A DNA stretch of 32,376 nucleotides. It comes from JBOGDS01 sp050743075 (GTDB lineage Bacteria; Actinomycetota; Actinomycetes; Jiangellales; Jiangellaceae). This document shows, in pieces, positions 1 to 7,239 of this stretch; position 1 is the stretch's first letter; each line of letters opens with the position of its first letter. Where the stretch lies: assembly GCA_050743075.1 (NCBI GenBank), contig JBOGDS010000039.1, forward strand, positions 1-32,376, written 5' to 3'. Under the pieces are notes generated by a model that had not been told where the DNA came from, did no database searches, and saw only the letters and a list, made by a program, of their open reading frames with translations. The translations under genes were made by a program, and so were the position numbers.

Positions 1-942
1 GGCCGGCGCCTTCGCGGGGGCGGGCGTCTCGCGGCGGCGGATGCTGCGCTGCTGTCCTTCCACCCTCACCTCCGCCTCGTCGTCGCGCGAGAGCACGAAG
101 TCGGTGAAGGTCTTGAAGCCGAGCAGCTTCTCGTTGAAGGAGGGGTCCATCCGCTTGATCTGCGACTTCACGGCCGAGGGGTTCAGCCATTCCGCGTCGT
201 CCTTCGCGTGGCCGAGCTCGAGCGCGCGCACGAGCAGCTTGGTGGCGGCGTCGGCGCTCAGCTCATTCTCGGCGGTGCCTCGCCCGTTCTCGGCCGCCGC
301 GTCGTCGTCCTTCGGCAGGGGAGCGCTCGACGTGGTGGAAGATCCACCGCGCTTCTTCGGCGCCGCAGGCAGCTCGACCGCCGCGCCCGGGATCGCGTCG
401 TAGAGCTCGAACTCGTCGCAGGCCGCGATGAGCGCGGGGCTCGTGCCGCCCGCGACGCCGATGCCGATCACGAAGCGGCCGAGGCGCTTGCAGCGCTGCG
501 CGAGCGCGATGTAGTCGGAGTCGCCCGCGACGATCACGACGTGCGTGAGGTCTGGCAGGCGGAAGAGATCCTCGAGCACGTCGACCGAGAGGCGGATGTC
601 CGCCCCGTTCTTGAGCGCCTTCGTCGTCGTGAACAGCTGGGTGAGGTCGACTGCGCGGTCCACGAGCTGCGCGCGATAGCTCGCGTTCGCGGGCACCGAC
701 CAGTCGGCGTACGCCCGGCTCAGCGCGACGGTGCCGAACGACGACGCATAGTCCAGGATCGCGCCCACGTCCACCGTGGCTGAGACCAGCTTGGTCGCCG
801 CTTCACTGCTGTCACCCGGGGTCGCGAGCCGCGCGTTGTCGCTGCGCCACGCCACCCTGCCGTGCAGCTGGTCGTACCGCGAGATCACGATGTTGTCGAA
901 GTCGATGTAGACGGCGACGCGGGGATCTGCCTGTTCGGTCAT
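1..942 (-). CDS. NYN-domain protein with C-terminal OST-HTH/LOTUS domain (3' end outside window)
   Basis: Reads openly from an ATG at 942 to the window edge (314 codons, no stop), so the C-terminus is cut off. The N-terminal part is a NYN/PIN-like nuclease domain of the LabA/DUF88 family. It begins with VYIDFDN (acidic residues D14 and D16), continues through GADIRLSVDVLEDL and reaches the strand VVIVAGDSDY. These acidic clusters form the Mg-dependent site in this fold. After a low-complexity Ala/Pro/Lys linker (about residues 190-220) comes an OST-HTH-like RNA-binding module (about 225-290, including LNPSAVKSQIKRMDPSFNEK), then a basic tail. The family is expected to bind or cleave RNA; the substrate is unknown. 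It lies 54 bases downstream of the RNA methyltransferase gene on the same strand, which fits an RNA-related role. Confident of the domains, not of activity. Confidence 0.85.
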   Translation of the reverse strand, partial: MTEQADPRVAVYIDFDNIVISRYDQLHGRVAWRSDNARLATPGDSSEAATKLVSATVDVGAILDYASSFGTVALSRAYADWSVPANASYRAQLVDRAVDLTQLFTTTKALKNGADIRLSVDVLEDLFRLPDLTHVVIVAGDSDYIALAQRCKRLGRFVIGIGVAGGTSPALIAACDEFELYDAIPGAAVELPAAPKKRGGSSTTSSAPLPKDDDAAAENGRGTAENELSADAATKLLVRALELGHAKDDAEWLNPSAVKSQIKRMDPSFNEKLLGFKTFTDFVLSRDDEAEVRVEGQQRSIRRRETPAPAKAPA

Positions 943-996
943 GCGACCATCCGCTCCGTGCTGGCGTGCGTCATGTGCCCAGTCTCTCCCGCGGCG

Positions 997-1827
997 TCAC
1001 CGGCGGGAAGCCCGCTGTGCCCGCGCCGACGAGGACAGGCACACGGCGGCCGCCGTGGCCAGGTTGAGGCTCTCGGCCCGGCCGTGGATCGGGATCCGCA
1101 CGACGTGGTCGGCCCTCTGCCGGGCGGCGTCGGGCAGCCCGTGGGCCTCGTTGCCGAACAGCCAGGCCGTCGGCCTCGTGAGCAGCCCGGTGTCAGCGGC
1201 CTGGTCGAGGTCGGTCGTCCCGGCACCGTCGGCGGCGAGCACGCTCAGGCCACACTGCCGCAGCATGGCGACGGCCTCGTCGACCGCCACGCCGGCCACG
1301 ACCGGCAGGTGGAACAGGCTCCCAGCGGAGGCGCGCACGCACTTGCCGCCGTGGGGGTCCACGGCCTCGCCCGCCAGCACCACCGCGTCAGCGCCCGCCG
1401 CGTCGGCGCACCGGATCACGGTGCCGGCGTTACCCGGGTCGCGTACGTCGGCCAGGACGGCGACCAGCGACGGCGCCGCGCCCAGCCCTTCCGCCAACGG
1501 CACGGTCAGCGACCGGCACACCGCGACCAGACCCTGCGGAGCCACGGTCTCGGACAGCGACGCCACCGCCGCGTCGTCGGCAACGTGCACGGGGACGTGA
1601 GCCTGCGCCGCCTCGTCGAGAAATCCGGCATGGCGGGAAGCAGCCGACGCGGATACGAAGACCTCCACCACCAGGCCCGGCCTGAGGCCGGCGGACTCGG
1701 CGAGCGCCGCACCGACCGCCTGCGGCCCCTCGGCCAGGAACAGCCCGGCCTTCGTTCGGGCGGCACGACGGCGCAGCTTGCGCGCCTCGCGCACCCGCCC
1801 CGACCGTTCCCTCAACACGGGGAACAT
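997..1827 (-). CDS. TrmH/SpoU family RNA 2'-O-methyltransferase
   Basis: A 276-aa SPOUT methyltransferase that should use S-adenosylmethionine to methylate a ribose 2'-OH in rRNA or tRNA. The N-terminal 110 residues form the substrate-binding region (RKLRRRAARTKAGLFLAEGPQAV). The catalytic domain carries the three family motifs: NAGTVIRCADAAG (133-145, with the catalytic Arg), LFGNEAHGL (223-231) and IPIHGRAESLNLATAAAV (245-262), the last forming the knotted SAM site. Length is normal for TsnR/RlmB-like proteins. It follows rplT by 255 bases, the usual place for this gene in actinobacteria, where pheS normally comes next; pheST is absent here. The exact target nucleotide cannot be told from sequence. 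The start at 1827 is the first ATG and fits the family N-terminus. Confidence 0.9.
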   Translation of the reverse strand: MFPVLRERSGRVREARKLRRRAARTKAGLFLAEGPQAVGAALAESAGLRPGLVVEVFVSASAASRHAGFLDEAAQAHVPVHVADDAAVASLSETVAPQGLVAVCRSLTVPLAEGLGAAPSLVAVLADVRDPGNAGTVIRCADAAGADAVVLAGEAVDPHGGKCVRASAGSLFHLPVVAGVAVDEAVAMLRQCGLSVLAADGAGTTDLDQAADTGLLTRPTAWLFGNEAHGLPDAARQRADHVVRIPIHGRAESLNLATAAAVCLSSSARAQRASRR

Positions 1828-1862
1828 CGTCCCCTACCGCTCCGCCCTCCCCGTTCGGGGCC

Positions 1863-1951
1863 ATGGCACGTTGAACCGCTCCACAAACCGGGGCAATAGG
1901 CCCACGATCGCGACGGTTCAGCGTGCCATGCGCGACGGTTCAGCGTGCCAT
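1863..1951. repeat. Palindromic intergenic repeat with a duplicated arm
   Basis: A 21-base unit occurs twice in direct orientation (1909-1929 and 1931-1951), separated by one base and identical in both copies. Its core CGGTTCAGCGTGCCAT is present as an inverted copy at 1863-1878 with a single mismatch. Either direct copy can therefore pair with the inverted copy to make a stem of about 16 bp. It lies between rplT and the methyltransferase gene on the minus strand. It could be a dispersed intergenic repeat, an RNA hairpin separating the two transcripts, or a protein-binding site. Confidence 0.7.
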
Positions 1952-2007
1952 CCAGTGCGGAGAGTAAGGGCGCGCAACCCCTCGCTCGGTGCGGTCGCCA
2001 GCACGCC

Positions 2008-2060
2008 CGGAGCCGCCGGGTGCGGATGCCCATGGTCGGCATCTGCGCCCGGCGGCTCCG
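2008..2060 (-). terminator. Strong hairpin just after rplT, possible transcription terminator
   Basis: The arms 2008-2030 and 2038-2060 are complementary over 23 positions, apart from two positions that form G-T/G-U or mismatched pairs. The loop is 7 bases. On the minus strand the hairpin begins 22 bases after the rplT stop. There is no clear run of U after the stem. It may therefore be a non-canonical actinobacterial terminator or an mRNA 3'-end stabiliser. Confidence 0.6.
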
Positions 2061-2082
2061 GCATGCTGCTCTGGTCGCTCGG

Positions 2083-2463
2083 TCAGGCCGCGGGAGCGTT
2101 GCGGTCGGCCGGCAGCGCGGCGCGAGCGCTCTCGACCAGGGCCGCGAAGGCCGCTGCGTCGTTGACGGCCAGGTCGGCAAGGATTTTGCGGTCGACGTCG
2201 ATCTCGGCCAGCCGCAGGCCCTGGATGAACCGGTTGTAGGTCATCCCGTTGGCCCGCGCGGCGGCGTTGATCCGGGTGATCCACAGCTGCCGGAAGTCGC
2301 CCTTGCGCTGCTTGCGGTCACGGTAGGCATAGACGAGGGAGTGGGTGACCTGCTCCTTCGCCTTGCGGTAGAGCCGGGACCGCTGACCCCGGTAGCCGCT
2401 GGCCTGCTCGAGGACCTCACGGCGCTTCTTGTGGGCGTTGGCCGCCCGCTTCACGCGTGCCAC
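2083..2463 (-). CDS. rplT: 50S ribosomal protein L20
   Basis: The 126-aa protein is a full-length L20, an early-assembly 23S rRNA-binding protein of the large subunit. The family signature is clear from the start: MARVKRAANAHKKRREVLEQASGYRGQRSRLYRKAKEQV. The conserved core KGDFRQLWITRINAAAR and YNRFIQGLRLAEIDVDRKILADLAV follow. The basic N-terminal extension is the part that threads into rRNA. It is the last gene of the infC-rpmI-rplT block, 64 bases after rpmI, and is followed by a strong hairpin. In several bacteria L20 represses this operon by binding its own mRNA; nothing here proves that for this organism. Confidence 0.99.
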   Translation of the reverse strand: MARVKRAANAHKKRREVLEQASGYRGQRSRLYRKAKEQVTHSLVYAYRDRKQRKGDFRQLWITRINAAARANGMTYNRFIQGLRLAEIDVDRKILADLAVNDAAAFAALVESARAALPADRNAPAA

Positions 2464-2527
2464 TGGAACTCCTTGCTAGGTCGGGCCCGCCTGCTGTCAC
2501 GACGGGCCCGAGGAACGTCGTCGTCGC

Positions 2528-2722
2528 TTACTTGCCGAGCAGCTTCTTGACCCGCTTGAGGTCGGGGGCCGAGACCTCGGCCAGCCCGGCCAGGCGCCGG
2601 GTGCGGGTGGTGGGCTTGTGCTCGAAGTTGTGCCGGCGGTTGCCCTTCTGGCGCATGATCTTGCCGGACCCGGTGATGCGGTACCGCTTGCTGGCACCGC
2701 TGTGCGTCTTCATCTTCGGCAT
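2528..2722 (-). CDS. rpmI: 50S ribosomal protein L35
   Basis: The 64-aa protein is a full-length, highly basic L35 of the large ribosomal subunit. It starts MPKMKTHSGASKRYRITGSGK and carries the conserved RRHNFEHKPTTRTRRLAGLAEV stretch in the middle. It sits between infC (31 bases upstream) and rplT (64 bases downstream), the invariant bacterial order, and is presumably cotranscribed with both. Confidence 0.99.
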   Translation of the reverse strand: MPKMKTHSGASKRYRITGSGKIMRQKGNRRHNFEHKPTTRTRRLAGLAEVSAPDLKRVKKLLGK

Positions 2723-2753
2723 GGCTGCCGTGTCTCCCTCGGTCGTGTCGTGC

Positions 2754-3416
2754 TCAGGCGGCGTCGGTCGGCTTCGCGGCCGACTTCTCCGCCGCTGCGG
2801 CGGCCCTGCTGGCGGCCCGCTCGTCGCGTTCGGCCTGGGCGTCGGCCTCGCGCTCGGCGGCGCGGCGTGCCCGCTCCGCCTGCTTGTCGGCCTTCGCGTC
2901 GGCCTTCTTCTTGTGCGGCCCGAGAACCATGATCATGTTGCGGCCGTCCTGCTTCGGCGAGGATTCGACGAAGCCCAGGTCGGCCACGTCGCCGGCGAGG
3001 CGCTGCAACAGCCGGAAGCCCAGCTCCGGGCGGGACTGCTCGCGTCCGCGGAACATGATCGTGACCTTCACCTTGTCGCCCTCGGCGAGGAAGCGTTCGA
3101 CGTTGCGCCTCTTGGTCTCGTAGTCGTGCGTGTCGATCTTCGGGCGGAGCTTCTGCTCCTTGATCAGGACGTGCGACTGGTTCCGGCGAGCCTCGCGTGC
3201 CTTCATCGCGGACTCGTACTTGAACTTGCCGTAGTCCATGAGCTTGGCGACCGGCGGGCGGGCCGACGGTGCCACCTCGACCAGGTCGAGATCTGCCTCT
3301 TGGGCGAGCCTCAGTGCGTCCTCGATGCGGACGATGCCGACCTGCTCACCATTAGGGCCGACGAGCCGGACTTCGGGTACGCGGATCCGGTCGTTGATGC
3401 GGGGCTCGACGCTGAT
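2754..3416 (-). CDS. infC: Translation initiation factor IF-3, probable ATC start
   Basis: IF-3 binds the 30S subunit, prevents premature 50S joining and checks the start codon. The N-domain begins EPRINDRIRVPEVRLVGPNGEQVGIV; the C-domain contains KEQKLRPKIDTHDYETKRRNVERFL, IMFRGREQSRPELG and PKQDGRNMIMVLGPHKKK. An Ala/Lys/Glu-rich tail of about 45 residues is typical of actinobacterial IF-3. The frame is open further upstream to an ATG at 3515, but that extension has no family similarity. An excellent Shine-Dalgarno (AGGAGG) lies five bases before an ATC codon at 3416-3414, which gives the usual actinobacterial N-terminus ISVEPRIND and a 220-aa protein. Rare infC starts (AUU in E. coli) underlie autoregulation by IF-3, so the ATC start is likely functional. 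Confidence 0.95.
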   Translation of the reverse strand: MSVEPRINDRIRVPEVRLVGPNGEQVGIVRIEDALRLAQEADLDLVEVAPSARPPVAKLMDYGKFKYESAMKAREARRNQSHVLIKEQKLRPKIDTHDYETKRRNVERFLAEGDKVKVTIMFRGREQSRPELGFRLLQRLAGDVADLGFVESSPKQDGRNMIMVLGPHKKKADAKADKQAERARRAAEREADAQAERDERAASRAAAAAEKSAAKPTDAA

Positions 3417-3638
3417 GCCGTCCTCCTGGTTGCCGTTGAGTGGGTGGACGACCGATGCGCCTCGTGGGCCCATGCGAAAGGCCCCCGCTGCTCGCGCCCG
3501 CGGAGGCCATCCCATCGATGCGGAACCCGCTCTTGGCGGGCGCCGCGACCGAGGACCCGACGGCCTTTGCGGCCGCTGCGGGTGGGAGAGTCTCCACTTG
3601 CGCCTCGCCGTGACATGCAGTCTCGACGAGTCGGTCAG
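3417..3638 (-). promoter_or_regulatory. infC mRNA leader with terminator-like hairpin
   Basis: This is the non-coding stretch between the predicted transcription start and the infC start codon. A hairpin with 9-bp arms (3500-3508 and 3480-3488, one G-U pair) and an 11-base loop is followed on the minus strand by UUUC, like an attenuator. A smaller hairpin (3526-3540) lies upstream of it. Near the start codon is the AGGAGG ribosome-binding site. The leader is about 220 bases, long enough for attenuation or translational control; the mechanism is not shown by sequence. Confidence 0.5.
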
Positions 3639-3644
3639 CGGCCA

Positions 3645-3673
3645 AGAATACCACCGGCCGCCGGGTCGGTCAC
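3645..3673 (-). promoter_or_regulatory. Candidate housekeeping promoter for infC-rpmI-rplT
   Basis: On the minus strand a -10 box TATTCT (3650-3645) is preceded, with exactly 17 bases between, by GTGACC (3673-3668), a 4/6 match to the -35 consensus. It lies between the SseB-family gene and infC, pointing to infC. Predicted transcription start is near 3638. Confidence 0.5.
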
Positions 3674-3707
3674 ATCGCTGAGCGGGCGCCCGAACGATCG
3701 GTCGCGG

Positions 3708-4325
3708 CTACGCTCGCCTGCTTCCCGGAAACCGGCGCACGAGCCCGCCGATCCGGGCTCGCCAACCCGCCGCGCCGTTCGCGGCGCCGACGTCGGATCG
3801 GTCCGTTCCCGACGCCAGGCCGACTGCGGCAGCCCAACTCGACCCGTCGGCCTCGGCCTCGACCGCCCGCCAGCCCGACGCGAGCGCGCGCAAGTCGCCC
3901 GCCTCGATCGCGAAGCTCACCGGACCCGCCAGGTCGACGACCAGGGCCTCTGCACCGTCGGCCAACGCGGCCTCGGCAGCGCCGCGAGTCGGCGCCGGAA
4001 CGGGCCGGGCGACCGGGTTCCAACGCCGCATCGACTCGATGCAGGTGAACGCCAGCAGACCGCGCCGACCGTCGCGCCCGATCGTGGTTGGCGTCGCCAT
4101 ATATGACGACTTGTCGGTTCGCACCCCGAGGTCGGACCCCTCTGCCTCGTCGAGCACCGCGACCACGGGTACGAGCAGCCGGCCGGCCGCAAGTGTCGCG
4201 ATGACGTCCGCTGAGCCGCCGGTTCCGCGGTCGTACGCAGCCAGCGCCGCGACCACCTTCGGGTCGGCGGCGCCGGCGTCGTCGGACCGGTTCGCGGGCA
4301 ACGGTCGACCTGCCTGGGAGCTCAC
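3708..4325 (-). CDS. SseB-family protein
   Basis: A 205-aa protein similar to the SseB N-terminal domain family, a cytoplasmic group of unknown biochemical role in actinobacteria. The visible family pattern is DPKVVAALAAYDRG, then LLVPVVAVLDE, SYMATPTTIGRDGRRGLLAFTCIESMRRWNP and EALVVDLAGPVSFAIEAGDLRALASG. The frame is open upstream to 4550, but that part is a shadow of the neighbouring DUF2165 gene. The GTG at 4325 gives the family N-terminus and has an AAGG Shine-Dalgarno about 9 bases before it. It lies between infC and the DUF2165 remnant on the same strand. No catalytic motif is recognised. Confidence 0.8.
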   Translation of the reverse strand: MSSQAGRPLPANRSDDAGAADPKVVAALAAYDRGTGGSADVIATLAAGRLLVPVVAVLDEAEGSDLGVRTDKSSYMATPTTIGRDGRRGLLAFTCIESMRRWNPVARPVPAPTRGAAEAALADGAEALVVDLAGPVSFAIEAGDLRALASGWRAVEAEADGSSWAAAVGLASGTDRSDVGAANGAAGWRARIGGLVRRFPGSRRA

Positions 4326-4368
4326 GGCCGGCGACCTTAGCCCGACGCCGAGCCCGGCGCCAGGCCCC

Positions 4369-4963
4369 TCAGGCCCTGGCGTGCTCCGGGTCCGGCCGAT
4401 CCGCCGGCGCGATATGCCTTCCTTCGGTCCAGTCCCTCGACGGCATGTGGACCAGGACCAGCGTGAACGCCGCCACGATGACGTTCCGCAGCGCCGGCTC
4501 CAGTCCGTTCCACTCGCTGGACCGCCACATCGAGAACCACTCGCCGTCAATCGTGATGAAGCGGAGTCCGAACAGCACCACCACCATCAGCAGACCCACG
4601 CTCGCGCCGCCGCGCCCGGACCCAGTCGCCATCGCCACGCAGCGGCTCGAACAGCTGCCAGGCCGCGTACCACAGGACCAGCGCCGTCAACGTCTCCCAG
4701 ATGATGACACCGACATAGCCGACGTCCTGGAGCGTGTCGTTCTCGATCGCGCGCCACATCAGGTCCTCGTCGTTGAACGTCGTGTCCATCTCGAGGACGT
4801 GCTGGACGAACTGCTGGTTGGTCCCGAAGTCCGTGATGTTCCCGAACGCCACCAGTGTCATGTACGCCGCCATGATCACAGTGAGAACGGTCGTCACGCC
4901 GGGGAGACTCCCCAGCCTGTCGACGAAACCGGAGGCCCGACCCTGTTGACCGCTGCCACTCAT
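4369..4963 (-). pseudogene. DUF2165 small integral membrane protein, split by a frameshift
   Basis: Two overlapping frames together make one complete DUF2165 protein, a small membrane protein family of unknown function. The first frame starts at ATG 4963 behind a G-rich ribosome site. It covers helices 1 and 2 (LTVIMAAYMTLVAFGNITDFGTN, QHVLEMDTTF, WRAIENDTL, VIIWETLTALVLWYAAWQLFEPL). The second frame carries helices 3 and 4 (GASVGLLMVVVLFGLRFITIDGEWF, MWRSSEWNGLEPALRNVIVAAFTLVL) and stops at 4369. The switch needs a one-base change in the GC-rich stretch around 4601-4620. Either the gene is recently inactivated or one base is wrong in the assembly; all family landmarks remain otherwise. Confidence 0.85.
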
Positions 4964-5047
4964 CTCGCACCCCCATGCTCGAACGGGCATGCCAGGTCAC
5001 GACTGATCATGCCCGCGAGCTGGCCGATCGTCCCGCTGACCCACCGC

Positions 5048-6202
5048 TCATAACCGGTCCGCCCAGACGTAGCCGGTCGACGGCTCGGGCCCCAGGTCGA
5101 CGATCGCCGCGACCGGGCCGCCGCCGTCGGGACCCTGATGGGCGGCGGACACCGACACGAACACCGCTGGGTCACCCGACACTGCGGCCGCCACGCCCCC
5201 CACGCAGCTCTTGATCTGCCGGTGCCAATGCACGTCGGAGTCGTCGAGCATGGCGTTGCGCCGGCCGCGGACGGTGCCGTCCTGGCTCACCTCACACTTG
5301 AGGAAGACGTTGACCAGGCGGCCGTCCAGGTCGGTCCAGTGCGGCCGCGCCGGCAGGTCGAGCCCGGCGTCCTGGACCGCGGCCCAGATCCCGTCGGCAT
5401 CGAGCGCGTCGCGCATCACGAAGTGCCCGATCCGAAACCGCCCGCCGATCCCCCGCACGTTGCCGACGACGACGACCTGCGCCTGGTCGAGCTCGACGCC
5501 GGACGAGCACGACGCCACCGCCGAGAACAGTGAACGGTCGTGCATGACCTGCTCGTCGGCCGGCATCTCGATCTCGCCCAGGGCGACCGCCACGCCGAGG
5601 CCGGTGCAGCCGTTTGACAGGTCCATCGACTCGTGGGTGTGCTCGGTCCACACTGTCTCGCCGCGAGCCTTGGCGTCGCGGATGGTCTGGATCGTCAAGA
5701 GCGGGGTCTTCGTCTGGACGTAGTGGACGTCTGCGGGGTCGGTGATGCCTGCCTGGTCCATCGCTGCCCGGACGGCGATGGCGACCTTCTCGATCATGCC
5801 GCGCCGGCCGATCTCCTCCGGGAGGATCGGCTCACTCATGGCGAACCCCACGGACACGCGTGGCTCGTCGGTCATCTCCGCGCTGCCGCCCGGAACCGTC
5901 GCGAAGATCGTCGCGTGTGGACTGATGACGCCGTCGGTGCCTCCGGACCAGACGATCGGGACGCCCCTGACCTGCTCCATGGTCCGGCTGCCCTTGGCAA
6001 CCAGTACTTCGCGGAAGGCCCGGTCCGCAATGATCCGGGTGTAGTCGTTGACGCCGCCGTTGCCCTCCGTCTTGCCGACGACGGCGACCACCCGGTCGGC
6101 CTCGACCACGCCGTCGTCGACCAGACGGGCAAGACCGGTCGCGTCGCTGACGCTGCCGATGGGGACCTTGCGCACTTCGACGGGCTCAGGCACGGACGCC
6201 AC
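5048..6202 (-). CDS. Barbiturase (ring-opening amidohydrolase, cyanuric acid hydrolase family)
   Basis: The 384-aa enzyme hydrolyses a cyclic imide; barbiturase (EC 3.5.2.1) turns barbiturate into ureidomalonate in oxidative uracil/thymine breakdown. The fold has three related domains, each contributing a Lys-Ser pair. Candidates are K44 (VGKTEGNGG) with S86 (WSGGTDG), K165 (QTKTPLLT) with S233/S234 (SCSSGVE), and K302 or K331 with S350/S352 (VSVSAAHQGPDGGGP). The stretches GVNDYTRIIADRAFREVLVAKG and WTEHTHESMDLSNGC resemble actinobacterial (Rhodococcus-type) barbiturases more than AtzD, so barbiturate is the better guess; cyanurate is not excluded. It begins 5 bases after carbamate kinase and is the last gene of a three-gene operon. 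No uracil dehydrogenase or ureidomalonase gene is in the window. Confidence 0.92.
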   Translation of the reverse strand: MASVPEPVEVRKVPIGSVSDATGLARLVDDGVVEADRVVAVVGKTEGNGGVNDYTRIIADRAFREVLVAKGSRTMEQVRGVPIVWSGGTDGVISPHATIFATVPGGSAEMTDEPRVSVGFAMSEPILPEEIGRRGMIEKVAIAVRAAMDQAGITDPADVHYVQTKTPLLTIQTIRDAKARGETVWTEHTHESMDLSNGCTGLGVAVALGEIEMPADEQVMHDRSLFSAVASCSSGVELDQAQVVVVGNVRGIGGRFRIGHFVMRDALDADGIWAAVQDAGLDLPARPHWTDLDGRLVNVFLKCEVSQDGTVRGRRNAMLDDSDVHWHRQIKSCVGGVAAAVSGDPAVFVSVSAAHQGPDGGGPVAAIVDLGPEPSTGYVWADRL

Positions 6203-6207
6203 CTCGT

Positions 6208-7140
6208 TCAGGGCTCGACGACGGTTCCGGACGCGCCGACGACGGCGCTCTCGATCTGATCCAGCGACGTGATCACCGTACGGCGCCCTCCGGCCTCGAC
6301 GAACCGGCAGGCCGCTTCGACCTTCGGTCCCATGCTGCCGCTGCCGAACTGGCCCTGCTGCGCATGGCGCCGCAGTTCGCGGACGGTGACGTTGCTCAAG
6401 GCCCGCTGCTGCGGGGTGCCGAAGCCGAGCGACACGTGCTCGACATCGGTGGCGATCACGAGCACGTCGGCGTCGAGAGCCCGGCCGAGCAGAGCGGCTG
6501 CCAGGTCCTTGTCGATGACAGCCTCGACGCCGAGCAGGCCGCCGTCGCCGGCACGCACGACCGGCACCCCACCGCCGCCGGACCCCACGACCACGAAGCC
6601 GGCGGCCAGCAGTGCACGGATCGGGTCCGCGTCGAGGATCTCGCGCGGCTGCGGGCTCGCGACGACACGACGCCAGCCCTGCTCCCCACGGTCCTCCCAG
6701 GACTGGCCGTGCTCGATCATCACTCGTGCTTCGTCGGCCGGCAGGTAGCGGCCGATCGGCTTGGTGGGGTGTGCGAAGGCAGGGTCATCGGCGTCGACCA
6801 GGGTGCGGCTGACCACGGCGCCCACCGGCCGCTCCGCTCCCAGCTCGGCCAGGCTGCGCTGTAGAGCGTTGAGCAGCACGAACCCGACCGTCCCCTGCGT
6901 CTGCGCACCGCACCAGTCCAGCGGCACGGGGGGCACGACGGAGGCCGCGATCTCGTTCTTGACCAGGAGGTTTCCCACCTGCGGCCCGTTGCCGTGCGTG
7001 ACGACCACCTCGTGCCCCGCGGCGACGACCTCGGCGATGCGCCGTGCCGCGGTCGCGATGGCGGCGATCTGGTCCTCCGGGCGTGCCCGCCCGTCCGGCG
7101 CGGTCATGGCGTTGCCGCCCAGCGCGATCAGTACACGCAC
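6208..7140 (-). CDS. arcC: Carbamate kinase
   Basis: A 310-aa member of the amino-acid-kinase fold that interconverts carbamoyl phosphate + ADP and carbamate + ATP (EC 2.7.2.2). It has VLIALGGNAM at the N-terminus, VVTHGNGPQVGNLL, the insert region HPTKPIGRYLPADEAR, VGSGGGGVPVV and AVIDKDLAAALLG (conserved Lys), and ends with GSMGPKVEAACRFVEAGGRRTVITSL. The frame is open upstream to 7530, but GTG 7140 gives the exact family N-terminus. There are no arginine deiminase or ornithine carbamoyltransferase genes beside it. Instead it lies between a CoA-transferase and barbiturase, which suggests ATP recovery from carbamoyl phosphate produced in ureide breakdown. The carbamoyl-phosphate source is not visible here. 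Confidence 0.95.
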   Translation of the reverse strand: MRVLIALGGNAMTAPDGRARPEDQIAAIATAARRIAEVVAAGHEVVVTHGNGPQVGNLLVKNEIAASVVPPVPLDWCGAQTQGTVGFVLLNALQRSLAELGAERPVGAVVSRTLVDADDPAFAHPTKPIGRYLPADEARVMIEHGQSWEDRGEQGWRRVVASPQPREILDADPIRALLAAGFVVVGSGGGGVPVVRAGDGGLLGVEAVIDKDLAAALLGRALDADVLVIATDVEHVSLGFGTPQQRALSNVTVRELRRHAQQGQFGSGSMGPKVEAACRFVEAGGRRTVITSLDQIESAVVGASGTVVEP

Positions 7141-7172
7141 GGCGGCGAGCCTACGACCGACCCGAGCCCGGT

Positions 7173-7239
7173 CGTGAAGATCGTCGTGCAGATCGTGCCC
7201 GCTCCGGCACCTGTTGAAGGCTTCACGACGATCTTCACG
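7173..7239. repeat. Perfect 16-bp inverted repeat between CoA-transferase and carbamate kinase genes
   Basis: The arm CGTGAAGATCGTCGTG at 7173-7188 is matched perfectly by its reverse complement at 7224-7239, with 35 bases between. Inside the loop a second small hairpin (GTGCC/GGCAC) can form. The right arm overlaps the stop codon of the CoA-transferase gene; the left arm ends 33 bases before the arcC start. It could be an intra-operon RNA hairpin that sets the ratio of the two products, or a dimeric regulator site. Confidence 0.75.

Noticed and set aside
862..1899. 345-aa plus-strand open frame over the RNA methyltransferase gene
   Set aside because: It is the antisense shadow of a clear SpoU methyltransferase and has Arg/Pro/Gly-rich composition without family motifs.
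1863..2060. CRISPR array
   Set aside because: Only two direct copies one base apart and no spacers of constant length; it is a palindromic repeat instead.
4369..4638. Separate 89-aa membrane protein gene
   Set aside because: It is the second half of DUF2165 and continues the frame ending nearby, so it is treated as one broken gene.
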